Shown here one piece after another: positions 9,601 to 18,811 of a DNA stretch of 64,000 nt (position 1 is its first letter; each line of letters starts with the position of its first letter). Under the pieces are notes generated by a model. The model ran no database searches and was not told the DNA's origin. It saw only the letters and a list, made by a program, of their open reading frames with translations. Source of the stretch: SAR324 cluster bacterium (lineage in GTDB: Bacteria; SAR324; NAC60-12); the NCBI GenBank assembly GCA_015231825.1, contig JADGAV010000005.1, positions 95,208 through 159,207 on the forward strand, written 5' to 3'. Position numbers and translations under genes: made by a program.

Positions 9601-10323
9601 GATTTGTTCCGCAGAAGTATTAAAACTTTGAACCATTCCCTGTGCATTGAATGTTACAATGCCTTCTGCCGAATTTTTAATGATGGCGGACAAGCGTCCT
9701 TCACTCGCCTTAAGCTTTGCGCTTCGGTCCTGAAGGGTTTCCCGCATCTGCTGGAAAGCAAGACTAAGCTGACCGACCTCATCTTTTGAAGTGGGCGGCA
9801 AATCAATATCATAATGACCTGCGGCAATTTTTTTTGCTGCGGCTGAAAGTTTATTGAGTGGTTTTCTGATCCAGAGTTCTTGAAACAGAGTGCTGATTAC
9901 TGACACAAAAAACAGGATGCTAAAGAGCAGATATTCGAGGAATCGAATATCTTGAATGCTCTGTTCCACAATCTCTGTCAGGTTCAGTGAGACACGAATT
10001 TTTCCGAGGGGTTCATCTTCATAAAAGAAAGGCAATTCAAGCCATTCCTGTTGATTGCGGCCAGGATTCTGATTTAAATCAAAAGGATAAATAACAGATC
10101 CCCGGGCATCTTCCAGGATGAGGCTTTTCCACTGCGGATGCTGTGCGAGTACGAGATCCAGTGTTGCGAATACCGTGGCCAGATCGCTGCTGAGAAGATT
10201 GGGAGTCAAAGTATCGGCCAGCAATTGCAGATAGACTTTTTCCAATGCAGCGTGATTGTCTTTTTGCTGAATGATGTAGTTTGGCAACCACATAAAATGT
10301 ATGATCACCACGGCAAGCGTCAA
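6679..10323 (-). CDS. Multi-PAS hybrid histidine kinase (N-terminus frameshifted)
   Basis: The open frame gives about 1214 residues. Seen in order: end of a first membrane helix, extracytoplasmic domain (about 20-125), second helix (130-150), HAMP (150-205), PAS (208-330), PAS with PAC (332-450), GAF-like region (460-580), PAS (590-710), HisKA with [11 protein letters not shown] (His735), HATPase with intact N (LVGNAIKF), DTGIGI and GTGLGL boxes, a REC domain with phospho-Asp at LILMDIRMP (about 1038), and a helical C-terminal tail that is not a recognisable HPt. Read alone, the frame begins at a TTG at 10323 in mid-membrane-helix. A better N-terminus starts at ATG 10364 but is one base out of frame (see 10324-10364). 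It follows a PhnD-like binding protein by 5 bp, suggesting a ligand-sensing pair. Confidence 0.9.
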   Translation of the reverse strand: MTLAVVIIHFMWLPNYIIQQKDNHAALEKVYLQLLADTLTPNLLSSDLATVFATLDLVLAQHPQWKSLILEDARGSVIYPFDLNQNPGRNQQEWLELPFFYEDEPLGKIRVSLNLTEIVEQSIQDIRFLEYLLFSILFFVSVISTLFQELWIRKPLNKLSAAAKKIAAGHYDIDLPPTSKDEVGQLSLAFQQMRETLQDRSAKLKASEGRLSAIIKNSAEGIVTFNAQGMVQSFNTSAEQIFGLPQAEAINSPMKTLIPESAILNYEDLLMQNQSAELLSFFAKGSELLGCRKNGETFPVWLALGKVESENEALFVAAILDITEQKQREEKLRQFQKAIDEAGHAIFMTDIFGRIQYCNPAFSRITGYSEKEIIGQNPRILKSGKYDAEFYEKLWRTLLAGQTWTGEIINCQKNGKTYYAEQTIAPIVGQKEQIEAFVAIQMDVSEQRNMAAALRRQSQNLNGRIKELNCLYGISHLEEDESIGLDELLQKTIDLIPSSWQYPEITCARLSLESQVFKTSPFEETVWKIESFIWNLGKNIGNLEVFYTREMPELDEGPFQKSERNLINAIADRLGRIIERKLVANELRENEAKFRTLFESSLDGILITETETRKVMYVNPAMCRLLQYSEEELADLSLNDLHHGKRQDFDLFDFNDITSPSRGRTEDIPFQKKDGSIVYLDISGSSASIEGKLCSIAFLRDVTERRQFEEELQQAKESAEAANLAKSEFLANMSHEIRTPMNAVIGFSELMAPLLENEKQKLYLQSILTAGRSLLQLINDILDLSKIEAGKMEIHLEWVNPNLLCNELKQIFALKAKQESLDFYVELDPNVPPNLLLDEVRLRQALINLVGNAIKFTEKGHIKISCKQKNPPNSVEKTPGRDTQTIDLIISVEDTGIGIPQDQQQLIFNSFQQQDGQSTRKYGGTGLGLAITERLVKMMNGEISIRSQKGIGSTFEITLREVEIGTNENFSENSLPGLSVTNARFKKGKILVVDDIAANRVLLQESLGQVNLDAIEAVNGQDALIFAKKFVPDLILMDIRMPVMDGYEATERLKRDDETKRIPIIALTASARLNKKDKLHAFGFDGYLSKPVQISELLQEISRFIELAQTIESEENLTPSDFADEQIEDAGSPELIRLLQNEYWKEWEGVKDSGIFEKINVFGSHLLELGNQHNVKSVQNFGEQLLFQVENFEIDAMNTTLKSYPALVDKLSSS

Positions 10324-10364
10324 AAGAAAAAAAAAGGCAGCAAAAGTTTAAAGCGCAGGGTCAT
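10324..10364 (-). other. Out-of-frame true N-terminus of the hybrid kinase; 9-T tract
   Basis: On the minus strand an ATG at 10364, 5 bases after the PhnD-like stop, opens [13 protein letters not shown] and then hits TGA. A run of nine T (10327-10335) lies just before. If the run had ten T, the frame would continue as [18 protein letters not shown], completing a membrane helix and joining the kinase exactly. So either the genome carries a slippage mutation, or the tract allows transcriptional/translational slippage or phase variation, or it is a sequencing error. Confidence 0.8.
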
Positions 10365-10369
10365 AAATT

Positions 10370-11197
10370 TTACTTAACATAGTATTTTTCCAAACCCATC
10401 TCCTGAAGTGGCTCATAGTCCGACATGGAGGCCGTTCCAATTTCTTTGATCGGGACACTGGCCAGCATTTTCTTTCCCTGCTCTGACTGGCCGAGCTGCA
10501 GAAAAGCTTTTCTGATCGATTCCCGAACAGCTGTTTCTACACGCGGGTGGACGGCAAAGGGATGAGGGGCCACTTTGGGAGTCTCGTGAACAATTCGGAG
10601 GGCATCCCTGATTTTGGCTGATTGCTGCTGCAGAGTCTTTTGGACACCACCGCCTGCATCCGTCTGGCCGAGGACGACGTTGAGATAAACGGAGCTATGG
10701 CTTTTAACAAATTTCGAAGTGTACTTGATATCGTATCTGCTGCTGAATTCTGCACGAAACATCAACGCAGCCCCCAAAGCATTCGGAGAAGGGAAGGCCA
10801 CTGTTTTGCCTTCCAAATCTGCAATATTCCGGATCGGGCTGTCTTTGCGAACAACAAGGACACCAAATAATTTTCTTCCGGTATCTTTAACAAGGGGAGT
10901 ATATCCCTGGTATTTCTCTGCGACTACGAGATGATAGGGATTCATGTAGGCAAAATCGAATTTGCCGGCATTGAATGCAATTTCAAATTGCGGAATATTG
11001 GGAGAACCGACGAGATCCAATTGGATACCGCTTTCTTTGCTCACTGCGTCTAATATTGGTTTCCAGATCTGTACAATCCGTCTTGCGTCAAATTGAGGGA
11101 CGATGCCGACCGAATATTCCCGGCTTGCTGCCGGCTTTAAATAGACTGCAAAGCAGCAAATCATCAATAAAAAAACCAATTTTATTTTAAAACTCAT
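10370..11197 (-). CDS. PhnD-like periplasmic phosphate/phosphonate-type binding protein
   Basis: A 275-residue protein with an N-terminal signal sequence (KIKLVFLLMICCFAVYL) and the fold of PhnD-type ABC binding proteins. Visible landmarks are SVGIVPQFDARR, FDFAYMNPYHLVVA, the linker region PIRNIADLEGKTVAFPSPNA, and GGVQKTL. No ABC permease or ATPase is nearby. Instead, the next gene 5 bp downstream is a hybrid histidine kinase with an extracytoplasmic domain, so it most likely works as a periplasmic ligand receptor that presents its ligand to that kinase. AAGGGGAAGG lies just before the ATG. The ligand could be phosphonate, phosphate-like or something else; sequence alone does not tell. Confidence 0.9.
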   Translation of the reverse strand: MSFKIKLVFLLMICCFAVYLKPAASREYSVGIVPQFDARRIVQIWKPILDAVSKESGIQLDLVGSPNIPQFEIAFNAGKFDFAYMNPYHLVVAEKYQGYTPLVKDTGRKLFGVLVVRKDSPIRNIADLEGKTVAFPSPNALGAALMFRAEFSSRYDIKYTSKFVKSHSSVYLNVVLGQTDAGGGVQKTLQQQSAKIRDALRIVHETPKVAPHPFAVHPRVETAVRESIRKAFLQLGQSEQGKKMLASVPIKEIGTASMSDYEPLQEMGLEKYYVK

Positions 11198-11296
11198 CCT
11201 TCCCCTTCGTTCAATGGACTGAAAAATTTAATTTTCCTCCCCCCCTCCGAACAAAGCCTGTCGTACCTCCGCAAATCATTGTTCAGCATCTGAGAC

Positions 11297-12964
11297 TCAA
11301 TTTTTTGAACTGATAATTTTAATGACGGCCTGGAGCTGTTCTTCCTGTTTTAGAGAAATGTTAAGGAATTCCAATCCTATATTCCAAATCGAACTTTTCC
11401 CACTACCTTCACACCAGGCTACACGGGCCAGAAGAACGATCCCGTCTTCTGCTAGTTCGGAACAGACCGAATCGTTTCCCAGGAAGATTTTAGACCTCAC
11501 AATGCTCCCTATTTCCAAATGTCCGTTGATTTGCACCTTGGCGCCGCCGGTGGAGATATCGATCTGGTTTGAAACATACTCTTTTTCTTCGGTTTCGATG
11601 ACGACCCGAAAATCGACAAAAAAACGGGGAATACGGTATTCAAGAGTCTGCTCAATCATCAGTTCTTTTTTATTGAGTGTGCCATCCCAGAAGTAGCCTT
11701 CCACGATTGGCGGCGATTTTTGAAAATAACGGCAGCGCTGAATGTATTTTTGAGTCACGATATCTTCTGGAAACAAATCCAGACAATGATTGAAAAATTC
11801 CCATGCTGTATCAAAATCGAGGATTTTATATGAAACAATCCCCCGGAACAAATGCTCTCTTGTGGCCATTTTTTTTTCTCTTATCCCGGGCGGGTCAGTA
11901 TCACAAACTTCATAGATGATAACCGGTTCGGTCTTCCCTTTGACGATGACGGTATCAATTTCACGAAGCAAGTAGTTTTCTTCAGAGATTTCTGTACGGG
12001 TCCATTGCGAAATCAGAATTTTTGCATTGTAGTGTTTCGTGAGACTCTCCATGCGGGCGGCCAGATTGACGTTGTCACCAATCACGGTCGGGTTTAATCT
12101 CCCAGTCGCTCCCAGAGTACCGACCATGACCTCTCCGGTATTGATTCCAATGCCGATTTCTATCAAAGATTTGTTCTTCCTCCCCTGATTGTAACGATCC
12201 AGTTCTTTTTGCATGGCAATCGCCGTTTGGACTGCATCTTCAGCAGAACTGGCCTGATCAAAACAAGCCATGATCGCATCTCCGATAAATTTATCGACAA
12301 AGCCTTTGTTGGAGGTGATGATGGGCTCCATAATTCCGAAAAGATTATTCAGAAATTCAAATATCTGCTGCAGTTTCATTTTCTCTGCCCGGCGAGTGTA
12401 GGACCGGACATCGGTAAATAACACCGAAAATTTTTCCTCCTGAAATCGCTGAGGTTCAAATTGTTTGCTTTGGTCCTTCGAAAGAATCTGACTTAAAAAA
12501 CGTTCCGGAACAAAGAGCTGGCAGGCTTGTGTGATTTTTGACAATTCCCGATAGGAGTTTTGCAGGTCTTCCTGGCTTTGTTTTAAAGAGAGATGGGTTT
12601 TTACCCGGGCAAGCAGTTCCTTCTGGTTAAAAGGTTTGGTGAGATAATCGACGCCTCCTGATTCGAAACCGGCTATGATACTTTCAGTTTCCGTTTTTCC
12701 TGTCAAAAATACAACAGGAACTTCCATCGTTGAAGGAGAAGATTTTAGTATCCGACAGACTTCCAGACCGTCCATTTCAGGCATCATGATGTCCAAAAGG
12801 ATCAAATCAATTTTCTGTGTTTTAACTTGATTGATGGCAACTTTCCCACTTTGTGCGAATGCTAGCTGGTAACCCTCATTTTTTAAAAATCCGGCGACCA
12901 CTTTAATGTTAACCGGGGAATCATCCACAATCAGTATTAAATACCTGGAATTTCCGTTGTCCAT
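11297..12964 (-). CDS. Response regulator with class III adenylate cyclase and PilZ domain
   Basis: About 555 residues from the ATG at 12964 (an upstream TTG frame to 13096 exists but adds implausible sequence). The N-terminal REC domain has LIVDDSP and the phospho-Asp in LILLDIMMPEMDG. A class III cyclase domain follows: LFTDVRSYT and FIGDAIMACF supply the two metal aspartates, VDKFIGD holds the purine-selecting Lys, and GDNVNLAARMESL the transition-state Asn and Arg. The C-terminal region resembles PilZ (DISTGGAKV for DxSxxG), but the first Arg of RxxxR appears to be Tyr (YRIPR), so c-di-GMP binding is uncertain. It lies 100 bp upstream of the PhnD-like gene and may be the output of that kinase. 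Confidence 0.9.
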   Translation of the reverse strand: MDNGNSRYLILIVDDSPVNIKVVAGFLKNEGYQLAFAQSGKVAINQVKTQKIDLILLDIMMPEMDGLEVCRILKSSPSTMEVPVVFLTGKTETESIIAGFESGGVDYLTKPFNQKELLARVKTHLSLKQSQEDLQNSYRELSKITQACQLFVPERFLSQILSKDQSKQFEPQRFQEEKFSVLFTDVRSYTRRAEKMKLQQIFEFLNNLFGIMEPIITSNKGFVDKFIGDAIMACFDQASSAEDAVQTAIAMQKELDRYNQGRKNKSLIEIGIGINTGEVMVGTLGATGRLNPTVIGDNVNLAARMESLTKHYNAKILISQWTRTEISEENYLLREIDTVIVKGKTEPVIIYEVCDTDPPGIREKKMATREHLFRGIVSYKILDFDTAWEFFNHCLDLFPEDIVTQKYIQRCRYFQKSPPIVEGYFWDGTLNKKELMIEQTLEYRIPRFFVDFRVVIETEEKEYVSNQIDISTGGAKVQINGHLEIGSIVRSKIFLGNDSVCSELAEDGIVLLARVAWCEGSGKSSIWNIGLEFLNISLKQEEQLQAVIKIISSKN

Positions 12965-13223
12965 CGTTTCAAAAAAAGTATGTTGTTGAACGCTTTCGGG
13001 GAAAAATCGAGCCGCCGGCCTGTTTCCCCAAAACACTGCGTTGTTGTCCGATTTTGATTTGAGGCCACTTTGACTCGCGACGGCCCTTATAATCAAAGAA
13101 TTTTACTCGAATCGGGTTGTTACTGAAACCCAGTAACTGGAGTACGGATTTGTTTAGTCGTATAAGCTGGTCTTCGAAATTGCAATTTTTATTTGCAGAA
13201 TTTTTAAAAATATAATATGGAGA

Positions 13224-15293
13224 CTAAAGTGCTAAAGCCTCACAGACCAATTCCGCAATGTCCTGATCCTGCAAGCTCGATTTTTTTGCGGCCAGGCCGT
13301 CTTCCATCATAGCCATGCAGAAGGGACAGGCTGTTGCAATGATAGCGGGTTTCTCCTGATTTGCCTTTGAAAGGGCTGATTCCGCCTCAAGGACTCTAAG
13401 CTCATTGACCCGTTGCTCCTGATCCTCTTCGACCCACATCATTCCTCCGCCTGCCCCGCAGCACAAGCCGGTCTCGCGGTTTCGCTCCATTTCATACAAT
13501 TCAATCCCATGGATTTGCTGCAGGATTTGCCGGGGAGCTTCAAAAATCCGATTGTGTCGTCCCAAATAGCAGGAATCATGATAGCTGACTATCCTGGGGA
13601 TTGCCTGCTTAAACTGGAGTTTCCCCTGATCGAGCAGTTCTTTGATTAAAACTGTATGGTGAACCACATCATATTTTCCTCCATAGTCAGGATATTCATT
13701 GCCGATGGTGTTGAAGCAGTGTGGGCAAATTGTTAGGATTCGTTTGAAAGCATATTGAGAAATCGTTTCAACATTAGCCTCGGCCTGCATCTGGTAGATG
13801 TATTCATGTCCAATTCTGCGGGCTGGATCTCCAGTGCATTGTTCTTCTTCTCCAAGAACAGCAAATGAAACGCCTGCTGCATTGAGAATCTTGACCATAG
13901 AGCGGGCGATTTTTTGATTGCGGGCATCAAAGGCCGCCGAACAGCCCACCCAGAATAAATAATCCACCTGTTCCCGGGCTTCCAAAACTTCCGACATGAT
14001 TCGGATATCCAGTCCTTTTGCCCAGTTTAAACGGGTGCTCGGGTGTTCATTCCAGGGGTTGTGACGCCGTTCAATCCCGGTAAAGAGATCACCATAGGTT
14101 TCGGGATACTCGTCTTGATCCATCACTTGATGCCGTCTCAACTGCAGAATTTTGTTGAGAGGATCAATATAGACCGGACAGGCTTCCACGCAGGCCATAC
14201 AGGAAGTGCATGCCCAAATCTCTTCAGCACTGACCGAGCTTTCCATCATGCTTCCGGATTCCTCTGCTTTTCGAAAAAAAGGAGTTTCCCGGTAGACCTG
14301 TTTTCTTATCTGCAGAATGATACTGCGGGGAGACAGAGTTTTTCCGGAAATGTGTGCCGGACAGTTCATTTCACATCGGCCGCACTCTGTGCAGCTGATC
14401 AGATCCAGGATATCCCAGCGAGTCAAGTCGGAGGTCTTGTCATATCCCAATGTTTCTTCCTGCTCAAATGCCGCTTCAACATCAACGAAGTCAAGCCTTC
14501 CTTTGGCACGAACGTCTTTCAGAAAGACGTTGATTCCCGCAGTGGCAATATGGGTGACTTTGGGAGCAAAAGGAAGATGGGCAAGCCAGGCCAGTGAAAT
14601 GAAAGCATGAAACCACCAGACATACCAATGGGCATTTTGAAGGGTTTCAATACTCGTTTCCTGAGTCATTTTAGATGCTAGATATCCAATCGGGGACCAA
14701 AGCGGATTATAGCTCAAGGTGGTGCTGTTTGCTGCCAGTCTCAGTCCTTCAATGACAAATCCGGTCACGGCAATGATAAGCAGACTGGTTGGCATAATCA
14801 TGTCATACCATGTCCATCGCAATTGGGGAGGGGCCAGCAGATAGCGGCGCAGGATCATGTAGAGCAGACCGGCGATGAAGAAGGCGCCCATAAGATCAAG
14901 AACCAGCTCGAAGCCCAAATAAAAATTCCCATATAAGAACCCGTGCTCTTTCCCGAGCAGCCTTTGAAAAATGTCATATTCCAGAGCAACGAGCAGGGTT
15001 CCAAGAAAAAGACTGACGAACCCGAAGACGATAAAGGTGTGCTTCAGACCAGCCAGGAAATCCTGCCGGAATACTCGCCGGTTGAGCATGGTATCTTTTA
15101 CTGTTCTGATCAGTTGCCCCGCGTTTGGAAGCAATTGAAATGACACCTTTTTTCCACGGAGAATTCTGCGCGTTTGAATCATGAAACCGTAAAAACAGAA
15201 GATGAGCGCCAGGATTGATAAAACAAAAAAAAGGAGTTCTCCCTGGGCAGAAATATTCCAAAAAATTTCTCTCGATGTTGGTTCAGGGTTCAT
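13224..15293 (-). CDS. Membrane-bound Fe-S oxidoreductase, ETF:quinone reductase type (HdrD/EtfD-like)
   Basis: A 689-residue protein with five or six membrane helices in the first 240 residues (NarI/cytochrome b-like, histidine-bearing helices) and then two ferredoxin clusters, CTECGRCEMNCP at about 301 and CTSCMACVEACP at about 362. Two CCG (cysteine-rich) domains follow, with CPHCFNTIGNEY, HDSCYLGRHNR and LCCGAGGGMMW. This is the architecture of proteins that take electrons from ETF and pass them to membrane quinone. It is divergent (219 bp) from a flavin dehydrogenase-etfB-etfA operon, which supports that role. Direct demonstration for this family is known mainly from actinobacterial and archaeal relatives, so the assignment here is partly contextual. 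Confidence 0.88.
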   Translation of the reverse strand: MNPEPTSREIFWNISAQGELLFFVLSILALIFCFYGFMIQTRRILRGKKVSFQLLPNAGQLIRTVKDTMLNRRVFRQDFLAGLKHTFIVFGFVSLFLGTLLVALEYDIFQRLLGKEHGFLYGNFYLGFELVLDLMGAFFIAGLLYMILRRYLLAPPQLRWTWYDMIMPTSLLIIAVTGFVIEGLRLAANSTTLSYNPLWSPIGYLASKMTQETSIETLQNAHWYVWWFHAFISLAWLAHLPFAPKVTHIATAGINVFLKDVRAKGRLDFVDVEAAFEQEETLGYDKTSDLTRWDILDLISCTECGRCEMNCPAHISGKTLSPRSIILQIRKQVYRETPFFRKAEESGSMMESSVSAEEIWACTSCMACVEACPVYIDPLNKILQLRRHQVMDQDEYPETYGDLFTGIERRHNPWNEHPSTRLNWAKGLDIRIMSEVLEAREQVDYLFWVGCSAAFDARNQKIARSMVKILNAAGVSFAVLGEEEQCTGDPARRIGHEYIYQMQAEANVETISQYAFKRILTICPHCFNTIGNEYPDYGGKYDVVHHTVLIKELLDQGKLQFKQAIPRIVSYHDSCYLGRHNRIFEAPRQILQQIHGIELYEMERNRETGLCCGAGGGMMWVEEDQEQRVNELRVLEAESALSKANQEKPAIIATACPFCMAMMEDGLAAKKSSLQDQDIAELVCEALAL

Positions 15294-15512
15294 TGCTCTC
15301 CATGAAAAAAATTTGGAAATTTGGTTTCATATTGAATTTTTCAAAGTTTTTGGAAAAAATAGTATTTTGAAAATAACAATAAAAGTGATAACAAACAACC
15401 TTGATCTCTTTTGTGATTTGCTGAAGAATCAGCGGGGAATGAAAACAAGCCCAGATGCCGCCGGACCTGCAGAGCAAAAGGCGAAATTTTAAAAACTGAT
15501 AGGAGGAATATC

Positions 15513-18032
15513 GTGAGTGAATTACCCAAACATGCGCATGCAGTGATTATTGGTGCAGGAATCGTCGGAAATAGCGTCGCCTGCCATCTGGCAAAATTGG
15601 GATGGAAAGATCTCGTACTGATAGAAAAAGGACCGCTTCCCAACACCGGTGGTTCCACCGGTCACGCATCTAATTTTATTTTCCCGGTGGACCATTCGAA
15701 GGAGATGACCCAAGTCACCCTCGACAGCCTGAAGCAATTCAAGGACCTGGGTGTTTTTCGGGAAAGCGGCGGGATTGAACTGGCACGTTCCGAAGAGCGG
15801 ATGCAGGAACTTCGCCGAAGAATGGCTTCCTCGAAAGCCTGGGGAATTGACTCTTCTCTGATTTCTCCCAATGAAGTAAAAAAACTCTTTCCCTGGGTTG
15901 ACCCGGATGTGATTCTCGGCGGCTTTTACACACCAAGCGCCGGCGTTGTGGATTCTCTGCGGGCCGGAACGCTGATGCGAGAAAAAGCCATTGAACTGGA
16001 TGCGCTCAAGGTTTTTACCAATACTGAAATTACCGATATTGCGGTCAAACAGGGCCGAGTTTCCGGAATTTCCACTACCCGGGGGGAGATCTCAACCGAA
16101 ATCGTCGTCATTTGCTGCGGGGTATGGAGTCCGCGAATTGCGCGGATGGCAGGCGCATCAATCTCCCTGTCTCCAGTGGTCCATCAAATGATCGATGTGG
16201 GTCCTATTGCTGAATTTGAAGATTGCACCGAAGAAATTGAATATCCTGTTTTGCGGGATATGGATAAGTTCATGTACGAACGCCAGGTCGGCAGAAACCT
16301 GGAAATCGGTTCTTATGCCCATCGGCCGATCATCGTCAGGCCGGACGATATTCCCTCCATTGAAGCTTCCAAGCTTTCTCCCACCGAGATGCCTTTCACA
16401 AAAGATGATTTTGATCCTCAATTGGAGGATGCCATGGAATTGCTGCCGGAGATGCTGGACAAAGATGAAGTGGAAATCCAGTACTCTATCAACGGCCTGC
16501 TTTCACTCACTCCGGACGGAGAACCGATCATTGGAGAAACGGCTGAGGTGAAAGGACTTTGGTCCTGCGCCGCGATCTGGATCAAAGAGGCACCCGGATT
16601 TGGAAGGATGATCGCGGAATGGATGACGGATGGAATTTCTGAAATTGACAATCATGGCGTTGACATTTCGAGGTTGTATGAATATGCCCGCACCGAAAAT
16701 TTTGTCGAATCACGGGCTGAAGAAGCATTTAACAAAACTTACGGCATCGTTCACCCGAATGAACAGTGGGGGATGTCCAGGGGACTGCGGGTGAGCCCCT
16801 TTTATGCCCGTGAAAAAGACTTGAATGCCGAGTTTTACGAGACGGCAGGGTGGGAACGCCCATATTGGTACAATTCCAACCAAAAACTTCTGGAAGAGTT
16901 TTCGGACCGGATGCCGGATCGTACTCAGGAATGGGACGCACGCTGGTGGTCACCAATCATCAAGGCCGAGCATCTGGCGATGCGTGAAAGGGCGGCCATG
17001 TTCGATTTAACAGCTTTTGCCGTCTTCGATATCAAAGGTCCCGGAGCATTGGATTATGTGCAAAAAATGGCCGTCAATCAAATGGACGTGCGGGTTGGCC
17101 GCTCTGTTTATACGCCTTTGTTGAACGATAGGGCGAACATCAAAACAGATTTGACGATCATGAGGCTGGGAGATGACTTTTTTCGAGTTGTGACGGGCGG
17201 ATCTGACGGAAGCCGAGACAAAAAGTGGTTTTCAGACCATCTTCCTGACGATCATTCGGCATCACTGGCAGACATGACCTCAGCCGTCTGCACCATTGGT
17301 CTCTGGGGGCCCCGGTCCCGAGAAATCATTCAGAGTTTGACGAAAACGGATATGTCTCATGAGGGATTTCCCTTTGGCAGCGTTCAGGAAATAGTCCTGG
17401 ACCGCATTCGGGTGCATGCATTACGCATTTCTTATGTGGGAGACCTGGGCTGGGAAATTCATATTCCGATGGAATACGGTCAATTTGTCTGGGACCTGCT
17501 TTGGGAAGCGGGTCAGCCCTTGGGGCTCATTCCTTCCGGAATTGGAGTTTACGGAACGACCGGACGCCTGGAAAAAGGATACCGCCTCTACGGGGCAGAA
17601 CTCGATGCCGACCATAATCCTCTAGAAGCAGGTTTGGCACGTCCGAAAGTCAAATCTCAGAATTTTATCGGGAAAGAAGCTTATTTGGAAGCACGTGAAA
17701 AGGAGCCCGATGCCATCATGTGCACATTAACGGTGGAAGATCACAAGTCGGCATCCGGTGAATTGCGTTTCATGCTTGGAGGTGAGCCGATTGTCACTTT
17801 GAGTGACGGCAAGCGGATTGTTGACCGTCATGGGAGAAGTTCTTATGTCACCAGTGCCGGAGAGGGACCATCTCTCGGGAAGTATATCTTGATGGCATAT
17901 CTTCCTCCAGAATACGTCAATAATGACAATGCCCTGGCTGTAGAATACTTTTCAGAACTTTTTCCGGTGCGGGTTGCTGTTGCTGGCGGAGGATCGCTTT
18001 TTGATCCCGACAATGAACGCATGCTTAAATAA
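15513..18032 (+). CDS. Dimethylglycine/sarcosine dehydrogenase-like flavoprotein with GcvT domain
   Basis: An 839-residue protein, close to the length of dimethylglycine dehydrogenase. The N-terminal half is a DAO-type FAD oxidoreductase: AVIIGAGIVGNS is the Rossmann motif, and GSTGHASN places His51 where the family attaches FAD covalently. An FAO_M-like linker and a GcvT/aminomethyltransferase domain occupy the second half (from about 430), ending in a GcvT C-terminal barrel. Such enzymes oxidatively demethylate N-methyl groups and hand the one-carbon unit to folate, with electrons going to ETF. The start is GTG at 15513, preceded by AGGAGGAATATC. etfB and etfA follow directly, giving a full electron path. 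The exact methylated substrate is not determinable. Confidence 0.9.
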   Translation: MSELPKHAHAVIIGAGIVGNSVACHLAKLGWKDLVLIEKGPLPNTGGSTGHASNFIFPVDHSKEMTQVTLDSLKQFKDLGVFRESGGIELARSEERMQELRRRMASSKAWGIDSSLISPNEVKKLFPWVDPDVILGGFYTPSAGVVDSLRAGTLMREKAIELDALKVFTNTEITDIAVKQGRVSGISTTRGEISTEIVVICCGVWSPRIARMAGASISLSPVVHQMIDVGPIAEFEDCTEEIEYPVLRDMDKFMYERQVGRNLEIGSYAHRPIIVRPDDIPSIEASKLSPTEMPFTKDDFDPQLEDAMELLPEMLDKDEVEIQYSINGLLSLTPDGEPIIGETAEVKGLWSCAAIWIKEAPGFGRMIAEWMTDGISEIDNHGVDISRLYEYARTENFVESRAEEAFNKTYGIVHPNEQWGMSRGLRVSPFYAREKDLNAEFYETAGWERPYWYNSNQKLLEEFSDRMPDRTQEWDARWWSPIIKAEHLAMRERAAMFDLTAFAVFDIKGPGALDYVQKMAVNQMDVRVGRSVYTPLLNDRANIKTDLTIMRLGDDFFRVVTGGSDGSRDKKWFSDHLPDDHSASLADMTSAVCTIGLWGPRSREIIQSLTKTDMSHEGFPFGSVQEIVLDRIRVHALRISYVGDLGWEIHIPMEYGQFVWDLLWEAGQPLGLIPSGIGVYGTTGRLEKGYRLYGAELDADHNPLEAGLARPKVKSQNFIGKEAYLEAREKEPDAIMCTLTVEDHKSASGELRFMLGGEPIVTLSDGKRIVDRHGRSSYVTSAGEGPSLGKYILMAYLPPEYVNNDNALAVEYFSELFPVRVAVAGGGSLFDPDNERMLK

Positions 18033-18046
18033 AAAGGAATAAAAAT

Positions 18047-18811
18047 ATGAACATTTTAGTTTGTGTGAAGAGAGTTCCGGATCCTGGAACAAAAATAGAA
18101 CTGACGGCAGATTCGCGAGCGGTCGATACCAGCAAATTAGGTTTTACAATCAGCCCTCATGAAGAATGCGCTGTAGAGGAAGCGGTGCAAATGATTGAAG
18201 AACACGGGGGAGAAGGCACCGTACTGACTTTGGGACTTCCTGAATCGGATGCACAGCTGCGTGACGCACTGGCAGTCGGCATGGAGCGAGGAATACTCAT
18301 TGAAACAGACGGCAGTGACTGGGATCCCGGTCAAACTGCCAAAGCCATTGCAGCGGCAATTGAGGAAGATCAAACCCGTCATGGGCCTTTTGATCTGCTG
18401 ATGTTTGGCAATGAATCCGCAGACAGCGGAGGTTTTCAGGTTGGTATTCGAGTAGCAAATGCACTGGATCTGCCATGTATTACCGGGGTCAAATCCATGG
18501 AAATGGAAGATGGGCAACTTGTCTGTAAGCGTGAATACGGAGATGGATGGGAAGTATACAAAATACCGCTGCCTGCTGTGGTCACCGTCAAAGAAGGCCT
18601 GAACCTCCCGCGTCATCCATCGCTGCGAGGAACGATGAAAGCAAAAAAGAAAAAAATCGAATTTGTTCAGCCCGAGAAAGTGTCTGCTCAACTGGTAATG
18701 AACCGGTTGAGACATCCTGCCGAGACCAGCAAGGAGGTAGAGATTTTAGGCGAAGGGGCCGCTGCAGCTCCTAAAGTTATTGAATTATTAAGAAAACTGG
18801 AGGTGCTATGA
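18047..18811 (+). CDS. etfB: Electron transfer flavoprotein, beta subunit
   Basis: A 254-residue EtfB. The opening MNILVCVKRVPDPGTKIE is characteristic, followed by FTISPHEECAVEEAV, the AMP-binding DGQTAKAIA-like region (DPGQTAKAIAAAI), and the signature-bearing VKEGLNLPRHPSLRGTMKAKKK. It forms a heterodimer with EtfA and carries electrons from dehydrogenases to a membrane acceptor. AAGGAATAAAAAT precedes the start; the gene begins 14 bp after the flavin dehydrogenase and overlaps etfA by 4 bp (ATGA), so the two subunits are translationally coupled. Confidence 0.97.
   Translation: MNILVCVKRVPDPGTKIELTADSRAVDTSKLGFTISPHEECAVEEAVQMIEEHGGEGTVLTLGLPESDAQLRDALAVGMERGILIETDGSDWDPGQTAKAIAAAIEEDQTRHGPFDLLMFGNESADSGGFQVGIRVANALDLPCITGVKSMEMEDGQLVCKREYGDGWEVYKIPLPAVVTVKEGLNLPRHPSLRGTMKAKKKKIEFVQPEKVSAQLVMNRLRHPAETSKEVEILGEGAAAAPKVIELLRKLEVL

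Noticed and set aside
14043..14597. 184-codon plus-strand open frame
   Set aside because: Antisense to the Fe-S oxidoreductase; no domain or ribosome binding site.
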